From NCBI RefSeq assembly GCF_000213555.1, contig NZ_GL891979.1, positions 303,777 through 352,734 of the forward strand: a stretch of DNA of 48,958 nt, read 5' to 3'. Under the pieces are notes generated by a model that made no database searches, was not told where the DNA came from, and was given only the letters and a program-made list of their open reading frames with translations. Below, one piece after another: positions 43,636-48,958 of this stretch (position 1 is its first letter; the number at the start of each line of letters is the position of its first letter). Source of the stretch: Dysgonomonas gadei ATCC BAA-286. Its GTDB lineage: Bacteria > Bacteroidota > Bacteroidia > Bacteroidales > Dysgonomonadaceae. The translations under genes and the position numbers were made by a program.

Positions 43636-43662
43636 ATGTCCGGCGATTATCTTGCCGGACAT
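43636..43662. terminator. hairpin of unknown transcript
   Basis: atgtccggc (43636-43644) and gccggacat (43654-43662) form a perfect 9-base stem around a 9-base loop. A weak T-rich stretch (atgtttta) follows on the plus side. No gene lies upstream on that strand, so a small RNA or a lost gene could be its source. Confidence 0.5.
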
Positions 43663-43698
43663 ATGTTTTACAGTGAGAATGATATTTTTGATGTTGAA

Positions 43699-43861
43699 TT
43701 ATACAATGTGTGAAGCCCTGGGTGGCCCGTTATTAGCCGATAGGTTCTCATCGCCTATTTTCTCAAACAAGCTGATGAAGTGTGGAGACAATATATAATA
43801 TTGAGCTATTAACAGTTGATGTGTATCTGTATGAAACCACTACCATGGGCTTCGTCACATT
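43699..43861 (-). other. inverted-repeat mini-element with short open frame
   Basis: aatgtgtgaagccctgg (from 43705) and the reverse complement of the segment ending at 43861 (aatgtgacgaagcccatgg) are alike with small indels, giving imperfect terminal repeats about 20 bases long. Between them the minus strand is open for 46 codons (43839 to the stop at 43699), including FISLFEKIGDENLS and GPPRASHIV. There is no ATG; TTG at 43791 is a possible start. It could be a decayed gene end, a small peptide gene or a MITE-like insertion. Confidence 0.4.
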
Positions 43862-44220
43862 GTTTTATTTTTTTTTGGTAATATTCTTCTTTAGAAGGTA
43901 TTTGTTAGATTTATTTATAAAAAGATTAAATTTTGTAAAGATGGATTTATTCAGTTGTTTATTAAAGAGGTCACACTTATCAATATCTTTAAAAAGCCGA
44001 ATAAATCTAAGGTCTACTAATGTTAATAATTATAATTTATATTTCTTCTTGCGTCTTTAATGCCAAACAAAATAAGTAATTATTTTTGATTTGGCAAAGA
44101 ATGCTCTCGAATAATCGCATCTATTGCGTTTAAAAGATTCTATATTTATCTTATAGGAGTGCTGATTCCGATAATTTACTTCCGTTTATTATCTTTTAAC
44201 ATTAGAAATGATATTTTTGA

Positions 44221-44245
44221 TTTTGCAATATTTAATTTTGCAAAA
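44221..44245 (+). promoter_or_regulatory. promoter and palindromic operator of the ohrR-like gene
   Basis: ttttgcaata (44221-44230) and the perfect palindrome ttttgcaaaa (44236-44245) flank and overlap TAATTTTG (44233-44240), which fits TAnnTTTG. The motif is a candidate autoregulatory operator, because binding here would block the promoter. The first in-phase ATG (44258) lies just downstream, which supports the short reading frame. Confidence 0.5.
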
Positions 44246-44263
44246 TATAATTGTGTGATGTAT

Positions 44264-44698
44264 ATGTCAGAGGATTTGAAATTAAATAATCAGTTATGTT
44301 TTCCAATATACGCTTTATCCAGGCAGATAACAGCGCTCTATCGTCCTTATCTGGAAGAATTAGGACTTACTTATCCTCAATACCTTGTATTAATGGTGTT
44401 GTGGGAGCGGGGTTCGGCAACCGTAAAGCAATTGGGTGAACTTTTGTGGCTCGATAGTGGTACGCTTACACCACTGCTGAAGCGCATGGAAGCAAATAAG
44501 CTTCTTCACAGAGAACGTTCGACAGAAGATGAGAGGATCGTAGATATAATAATCACCGATAAGGGGAAAGAGTTAGAGAAACGCGCCGAGTTGATTCCTC
44601 CTGCAATGAAAAAACAATTAAAACTCACTGATGAGCAGCTTGTTCAGCTTCGGACTCAGTTGAATAAGATTTTATTGATAACGTGTAGTGAAAAATAA
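44264..44698 (+). CDS. OhrR-like MarR-family redox regulator
   Basis: The 144-residue dimeric winged-helix repressor has a likely redox-sensing Cys12 in LCFPIYALSRQ, followed by LYRPYLEELGLTYPQYLVLMVLWE. This is the OhrR pattern in which an N-terminal Cys reacts with organic hydroperoxides. The wing region GTLTPLLKRMEANKLLHRERSTEDERIV is present. I prefer ATG 44264 (44258 is close); the frame extends 35 codons upstream, but that part would overlap the predicted promoter. It is followed 26 bases later by nitroreductase and then thiol peroxidase, a likely regulon. OhrR-type against other peroxide-sensing MarR is inferred. Confidence 0.88.
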   Translation: MSEDLKLNNQLCFPIYALSRQITALYRPYLEELGLTYPQYLVLMVLWERGSATVKQLGELLWLDSGTLTPLLKRMEANKLLHRERSTEDERIVDIIITDKGKELEKRAELIPPAMKKQLKLTDEQLVQLRTQLNKILLITCSEK

Positions 44699-44724
44699 GT
44701 AGTATTTTTAACATAATAACAACA

Positions 44725-45360
44725 ATGAGTTTATTAGATACATTTAAATGGCGTTATGCCACAAAGAAGTTTGATCCTACTAAGAAGGTAGATCAGAAAC
44801 TTGTGAACGAAATCGTCGAAGCTGCCTGGCTCGCACCCACATCTTCAGGTTTGCAGCCTTTCCAGGTAATAGAGATAACCAATCAGGAACTGAAAGAGAA
44901 AATAGTCCCTATTGCATATAACCAGCAACAGGTTGCCGACGCTTCTCATGTACTAGTTTTTGCAGCTTGGGATAATTACACATCTCAGCGTATAGATAAT
45001 ATATATAAACATACCACAGAGGGGAGAGGGCAAGAACCTGGTCGTTATAACGATTACACGGACAGACTGAAGAAAGCATATCTGAATCGTCCGTCTGAAG
45101 TAAACTTCGAGCATGCAGCCCGCCAATCTTATATAGCTTTTGGCTTTGCTATTGCAATGGCCGCAGAGTTGAATGTAGATTCAACTCCTATGGAGGGATT
45201 TGATAATGATGCATTGGATAACCTTCTTGGACTGAAAGAGTTGGGGCTCAGGAGTGTAACGGTGCTGCCGTTAGGTTATCGTGACGAAGCAAATGACTGG
45301 TTGGTGAGCATGAAGAAGGTGCGTCATCCGAAAAATGAATTTCTTATTGAACTAAAATAA
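44725..45360 (+). CDS. nitroreductase-family NAD(P)H oxidoreductase
   Basis: The 211-residue FMN-dependent oxidoreductase resembles the NfsB group. FKWRYATKKFDPTKKV and EAAWLAPTSSGLQPFQVIEI hold flavin-phosphate contacts. ARQSYIAFGFAIAMAAELNVDSTPMEGFDNDALDNLLGL and VTVLPLGYRDEANDW follow. The last block is typical of NAD(P)H-dependent nitro- or quinone reductases. Substrates are not given by sequence. It lies 26 bases after the redox regulator and 70 bases before tpx, which suggests a role in electrophile or peroxide defence. Confidence 0.93.
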   Translation: MSLLDTFKWRYATKKFDPTKKVDQKLVNEIVEAAWLAPTSSGLQPFQVIEITNQELKEKIVPIAYNQQQVADASHVLVFAAWDNYTSQRIDNIYKHTTEGRGQEPGRYNDYTDRLKKAYLNRPSEVNFEHAARQSYIAFGFAIAMAAELNVDSTPMEGFDNDALDNLLGLKELGLRSVTVLPLGYRDEANDWLVSMKKVRHPKNEFLIELK

Positions 45361-45430
45361 CAACTTTGAGGTTTATATTATAGTAACACCTCGGAGATCA
45401 GAATACTAACTTATATAAATAAAAAAAATT

Positions 45431-45934
45431 ATGGCAACAGTTACATTTAAAAATGACATCACAGTAAATACCAGCGGGCAGTTACCAACAGTAGGTTCAG
45501 CTGCTCCGGAATTTGCACTTGTAAAGAACGACCTTTCAGAAGTGTCGTTGAAAGACCTTAAAGGTAAAACAGTAATACTAAATATCTTCCCAAGTCTTGA
45601 TACGGGTACATGCGCTGCATCGGTTCGCAGATTCAATAAAGAAGCGGCTGCGCTTCCTAATACTGTAATTCTTGCGGTTTCGGCTGACCTTCCGTTTGCT
45701 GCAGGTCGTTTTTGTTCAGCAGAAGGTATTGACAATGTTGTTCCGGCTTCTGTTTTCAGAAATGCGTCTTTTGCAAAAGATTATGGCGTGTTGATGCTTG
45801 ATGGTCCGTTGAAAGGCTTGTTGGCCAGATCGGTTGTTGTCATCGATGCTAATGGCAAAGTTGTATATACGGAACTGGTTCCTGAAATAACAAACGAACC
45901 GAATTATCAACCGGCTTTAGCTGCTGCTAAATAA
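45431..45934 (+). CDS. tpx: thiol peroxidase
   Basis: The 167-residue atypical 2-Cys peroxiredoxin reduces hydroperoxides with thioredoxin. The peroxidatic Cys61 is in SLDTGTCAASVRRFN and the resolving Cys95 in GRFCSAEGI, the same numbering as in E. coli Tpx. FALVKNDLSEVSLKDLKGKTVILNIFPS is also characteristic. It begins MATVTFKNDI after an AT-rich leader. A strong hairpin terminator follows the stop. The group with an OhrR-like sensor is a coherent peroxide-response cluster. Confidence 0.96.
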   Translation: MATVTFKNDITVNTSGQLPTVGSAAPEFALVKNDLSEVSLKDLKGKTVILNIFPSLDTGTCAASVRRFNKEAAALPNTVILAVSADLPFAAGRFCSAEGIDNVVPASVFRNASFAKDYGVLMLDGPLKGLLARSVVVIDANGKVVYTELVPEITNEPNYQPALAAAK

Positions 45935-45955
45935 TAATTAAAACCTGATAATATG

Positions 45956-45988
45956 ACAGGGCTTTTATCATGACGATAAAAGCCCTGT
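45956..45988 (+). terminator. strong hairpin terminator of tpx
   Basis: A perfect 14-base stem (45956-45969 with 45975-45988) surrounds a 5-base loop. tctgttaatttt follows. It lies 22 bases after the tpx stop. Confidence 0.8.
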
Positions 45989-46055
45989 TCTGTTAATTTT
46001 CAGGATGAATACTAAGAATTAGATTGTATCTATATAATGAGGATTAAAATAAGAC

Positions 46056-46063
46056 TATCTTTG
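46056..46063 (+). promoter_or_regulatory. TAnnTTTG -7 element before the small membrane-protein gene
   Basis: TATCTTTG matches the consensus 41 bases before the GTG start at 46104. This supports a separate transcript for the small gene. Confidence 0.45.
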
Positions 46064-46103
46064 TCTTCAGAATATAGGTTTGTAGCCTTAAAAACAGATT
46101 GAA

Positions 46104-46331
46104 GTGAAGAGATTATTTCGCATAATATATAGTAAGCAGTTTGTGATCGGTGTTGGTATTATAGGTTTTGCCTTGCTTTTAAACCGTTATTCCCTTTTGT
46201 TTGACTTTTTCTTTGGGCTGCTTTTATCGGCAGGAACAATGCTTGTATTGGCCGGATTGTTATCAAAATTCCGGGTGATGGATAAATTAAGAGTAATTAA
46301 AGGGAAGTATCTGAGCCGGTTTGCCCGATAA
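46104..46331 (+). CDS. small membrane protein of unknown function
   Basis: The 75-residue protein begins at a GTG and has two predicted transmembrane segments (about residues 13-27, FVIGVGIIGFALLLN, and 31-53, LLFDFFFGLLLSAGTMLVLAGLL). Both ends are basic (MKRLFRIIYSK and KLRVIKGKYLSRFAR), so both would face the cytoplasm. I do not recognise a family. A TAnnTTTG element upstream and a hairpin downstream (46341-46366) support a real gene. The GTG start is the only suitable one. Confidence 0.6.
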   Translation: MKRLFRIIYSKQFVIGVGIIGFALLLNRYSLLFDFFFGLLLSAGTMLVLAGLLSKFRVMDKLRVIKGKYLSRFAR

Positions 46332-46340
46332 ATTATGAAA

Positions 46341-46366
46341 AAACCCCCGAAATATAACGGAGGTTT
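46341..46366 (+). terminator. hairpin after the small membrane-protein gene
   Basis: aaacccccg (46341-46349) pairs with cggaggttt (46358-46366) at 8 of 9 positions. It begins 9 bases after the stop; the following T content is modest. Confidence 0.45.
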
Positions 46367-46543
46367 CTGAATATTAGCCAAAGTTTGTTTAGAGTCAGAA
46401 AATCTGATTATTAATCAGGACTTTACAAGTCTATTGTTGATAGTTTGAGGCACAAGATATAAAACTTTCTTAATATCTGCAATATAATAAGATAATTTAT
46501 ACATTTTTAAGTGGTTAGGCGCGAAGGTTCTTTTTGGATAGAG

Positions 46544-47755
46544 TTAATATATTTCAAATAGTCGTGTCCTGGCCAATAAACAGGCGCCTATCACCCCTGC
46601 CTTATCCTTCAATTTTGATATTGCAATCGTCGAATCTTTATTTACCAAATTAAGTGAATATTTGCGGATCGCTGTTTTTACGGGTTGCATAATATAGTCC
46701 TCGGTCATAGATACTGTTCCCCCTATAATGACCATTTCGGGATTAAAGACATTGATAAGCCCGGCAATCTGTTCCCCGAGTTTTTGTCCGATCTCTTCCA
46801 CCAAATCTATGCAAAGCACGTCTTCTTTATTAACGGCGGCGATAATTTCATCTAGTGTCACAGGTTCATCTTTCAATATTTTTTTCGATAATAAAGAGGA
46901 GGCACCATCATGAACCAGTTCGAATAGACGCCGGTGCATCGCCAGTCCAGAGGCTTCGGTTTCCAGGCAACCTTTTTTTCCACAATGGCACAATATCTCA
47001 TTATCATATATTTTCATGTGGCCAAACTCTCCTGCAAATCCCGATTTTCCGGTGTACACTTTTCCGTCTATAATGATTCCTATGGCCAGTCCCCAGCTTA
47101 TATTTACGAATATGATATTCTTTTCACTGTTTACACAACCCGACAAATATTCCCCATAGGTCATGGCCCGGGTATCATTGTCGATAGTAACCTTGTAGCC
47201 GTTCAGTTTTTCACTGAGAATCTCAGCCAATGGCCGTTCTTCAAAATAGAAAATGCTGTAGCTGTATCCCGATTCAGGATTTACCCTCCCTGATATATTC
47301 ACATTTACATTTAGTATTTTATTCTTATCTACAGTCTGCTTATCTATGAATGCAAGGATCAATTCGCACAATTTGTTCATTGCCTCTGGAGTATTCTGCA
47401 TCTGGTAAGGGATGCCCATTGTCAGATCTACCATGTCCCCCTTGAAATTAATCAGCCCTATATTTATAGCAGACTGTTTCATATCGACACCTATGAAATA
47501 ACCGGATTCCGGATTTAGACCGTATAGATTAGGGTATCGCCCCCCTGTGGTTTCCAGTTTGCCATAATCGTTTATATATCCGTCTTCACACATCTCACTG
47601 ATAAACTTAGTCACAGTAGGTATGCTTAAATCCAGTTCTTTCGATAGCTCGGTAATGGTCGAACTTCCGTTTTGGATATAATAATTAATAATATTCTTCT
47701 TGATCAAAGCACTTTTTGTACCCCGCTCAATTTCCTGAAGCAGCTGTATATTCAT
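46544..47755 (-). CDS. NagC-type ROK transcriptional regulator
   Basis: The 403-residue regulator has an N-terminal winged helix-turn-helix (about residues 15-70, SSTITELSKELDLSIPTVTKFISEMCEDGYI). The ROK sugar-binding domain follows: YFIGVDMKQSAINIGLINFKG, then DNDTRAMTYGEYLSG, IGIIIDGKVYTGKSGFAGEFGHM, the zinc motif CHCGKKGCLETEASG and the late VIIGGTVSMTED. It contrasts with the operon ROK kinase, which lacks zinc ligands. It may respond to a free sugar or sugar phosphate, perhaps from the upstream glycan operon, though it lies about 3 kb away on the same strand. A TAnnTTTG element (47807-47814, minus) lies about 50 bases upstream. Confidence 0.93.
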   Translation of the reverse strand: MNIQLLQEIERGTKSALIKKNIINYYIQNGSSTITELSKELDLSIPTVTKFISEMCEDGYINDYGKLETTGGRYPNLYGLNPESGYFIGVDMKQSAINIGLINFKGDMVDLTMGIPYQMQNTPEAMNKLCELILAFIDKQTVDKNKILNVNVNISGRVNPESGYSYSIFYFEERPLAEILSEKLNGYKVTIDNDTRAMTYGEYLSGCVNSEKNIIFVNISWGLAIGIIIDGKVYTGKSGFAGEFGHMKIYDNEILCHCGKKGCLETEASGLAMHRRLFELVHDGASSLLSKKILKDEPVTLDEIIAAVNKEDVLCIDLVEEIGQKLGEQIAGLINVFNPEMVIIGGTVSMTEDYIMQPVKTAIRKYSLNLVNKDSTIAISKLKDKAGVIGACLLARTRLFEIY

Positions 47756-48958
47756 GTTTCCTGATTTATTGATATTCCCCGTTCAAATTTTATTTAAACG
47801 TTAATACAAATATAAATAAAAAATATTATTAAATATCCTCAATCTCCTGTTTGTTATTAAAAAGGTGTATGGGTTTAGTAAATATTTATGCGTTTAAATT
47901 TTCTATTAGTAAATCAAAAGGTCTTTTGTCGTATATAGTAGTCGTTTTGATATTATTCCTCCAACTGAAACAATGTTTACGTTCATTAACTATATATAGT
48001 TAAAAAGTAACAAAGGTAACACATATTTCAGCTTTTAGCCGATAGCTTATGTACAAAACCTGACAAACCTGACGACTTTTCACACAATTTTTATTGTCAC
48101 TTTTTCTTCTAAAAACTCCGTACTCCTCCCTTTACTCCGTGTTTAAAAATAAAAGGTAACAACCTACGGCCTAGAGCAAACGCACGAAATCGAGGATTTT
48201 AGCTATTGATCTCATTTACATTTATTAACTGTATATGGTTAAAACCTGACACTTCTGACAACTTTTTTACTATTTTTATCCTGCCATTTTTTATTTCATT
48301 AACTATATATAGTTAAAAGGTAACAAAGGTAACACGGAAAGTAATTAATAATGAAGAATGAAAAATTAATAATTAGCTTGTCAGTCATCAGTGAACAACT
48401 TGTATCTCGTGTCTTGTTTACTCGTATCTCATATAACTTTCAACTTAGTACTTACTACTTAAAACTTACTACTTGTTAAAAGGTAACAAAGGTTACACCA
48501 TTTCACTCATTTGCTAATATGCTAATATACAAATCTGCTAATTAATTCTTTCAAAGAACTCTTTTTCTTGTAAACCAGTAAACTGATAACTAGTATACTT
48601 CAAAATACATAGATAAACTTTCGGAGCAAAAACACATATTTCGCGCGTTTGCCCTGCCAACGGTCAGGAGCGGAGCGTATGTAAAAGTAACACCTTTTCC
48701 ACTACTTTTTATCTGTCTTTTATTCTTCATGTAAATCCCCTCTAAAGAACGATCTAAGGGGCTGCCAATATTTCAAAGAACTCTTCTTTATTATGCTTGC
48801 TGCGATAATCATTGTATAGATAAAATAAATAATAATGCGAATCAGTAGTTGGATTTTAATGTTCAATTTTTTTAACGTGCCTGCCAGCTTGTATTTGGCT
48901 CCGCCGATTTCCGCTTCGCTCCAATTCATTTTGCCTTGATGCAAAACGAAACAAAAAA
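47756..48958. repeat. repeat-rich gene-free region
   Basis: No convincing gene is present. Units of the modular family lie at 47986-48022, 48225-48262, 48299-48335 and 48474-48498 (partial), with a lone hexamer pair at 48059-48075. A string related to atttcgcgcgtttgccct is found inverted at 48173-48190 and direct at 48638-48655. tcaaagaact occurs at 48551-48560 and 48773-48782. A 74-codon frame at 48720-48944 (minus) has a hydrophobic middle but no recognisable family and begins at the window edge, so I do not call it. Confidence 0.75.
47807..47814 (-). promoter_or_regulatory. TAnnTTTG -7 element of the ROK regulator gene
   Basis: TATATTTG on the minus strand matches the consensus and lies 52 bases before the ATG. 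A gtttaa-rich stretch (about 47781-47803) between them might be an operator. Confidence 0.45.

Larger units (their letters stand above)
43303..44257. other. gene-poor region with hairpin and mini-element
   Basis: No conventional gene is supported in these 955 bases. The region holds a 9-base-stem hairpin (43636-43662), a 157-base inverted-repeat element (43705-43861) with a short open frame, and the OhrR control region (44215-44250). AT-rich open frames of 60-90 codons occur but look like random sequence. Confidence 0.5.

Noticed and set aside
43413..44060. Open frames of 65 and 92 codons between the sigma factor and the redox regulator
   Set aside because: They are rich in Phe, Leu and Ile from AT-rich DNA, have no leader signals, and overlap the mini-element and hairpin.
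47986..48498. CRISPR array
   Set aside because: Repeat units differ in length, spacing and content, and there are no regular spacers or cas genes.
48720..48944. 74-codon frame on the minus strand at the window end
   Set aside because: No family is recognised, the start is at the window edge, and the frame runs through the repeat-rich region. It may be a gene fragment but nothing supports a call.

Overview
The window looks like a chromosomal segment of an anaerobic, gut-type member of the Bacteroidales (Bacteroidota). The evidence is a SusC/SusD pair under an ECF sigma/FecR switch, several lipoproteins with short Bacteroidota lipoboxes, repeated TAnnTTTG promoter elements, an oxygen-independent sulfatase-maturase, and a complete run of late menaquinone genes. 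The genus is not shown by the sequence; a Dysgonomonas- or Parabacteroides-like organism is an inference.

Layout. 1-7.4 kb: a frameshifted 3' end of an IS4-type transposase, a REP-like palindrome, then housekeeping and hypothetical genes (a DUF3806-like protein, a lipoprotein, pyridoxal kinase, 3-methyladenine glycosylase Tag, a GNAT acetyltransferase, a DUF2867-like protein, a lipoprotein beta-carbonic anhydrase, and a radical-SAM sulfatase maturase). 7.5-13.7 kb, minus strand: lpd, a short lipoate ligase, E2, a fused E1 alpha-beta and flavodoxin, which together make a 2-oxoacid dehydrogenase operon. 14.0-20.1 kb, plus strand: menF-menD-menB-menC-menE. 20.2-26.5 kb, plus strand: omega-amidase, iorA, iorB, aminotransferase, phenylacetate-CoA ligase and an ACT protein. 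I read these as one pathway that interconverts arylacetates and aromatic amino acids.

26.6-43.3 kb, minus strand: a ten-gene polysaccharide utilisation locus, in transcription order ECF sigma, FecR, SusC, SusD, GH92 alpha-mannosidase with PA14, EEP phosphatase/nuclease, PI-PLC-like/alkaline phosphatase fusion, metallophosphoesterase with PA14, MGH1/GH63-like glycosidase and ROK sugar kinase. Three phosphoesterases beside a mannosidase point to a phosphorylated mannose-containing glycan. 44.2-46.3 kb: an OhrR/MarR regulator, a nitroreductase, thiol peroxidase and a small membrane protein, an apparent redox-stress group. 46.5-47.8 kb: a NagC-type ROK regulator. 47.8-49.0 kb: no convincing gene, but a dense set of interspersed repeats.

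The main unexplained structure is in the non-coding DNA. A modular repeat family combines an 18-bp palindrome with paired hexamers at 9-nt spacing and occurs at 23.3 kb and several times at 48.0-48.5 kb. Nearly every junction of the lpd and men operons carries its own, unrelated inverted repeat. A 157-bp element at 43.7 kb has imperfect terminal inverted repeats around a short, codon-like open frame.
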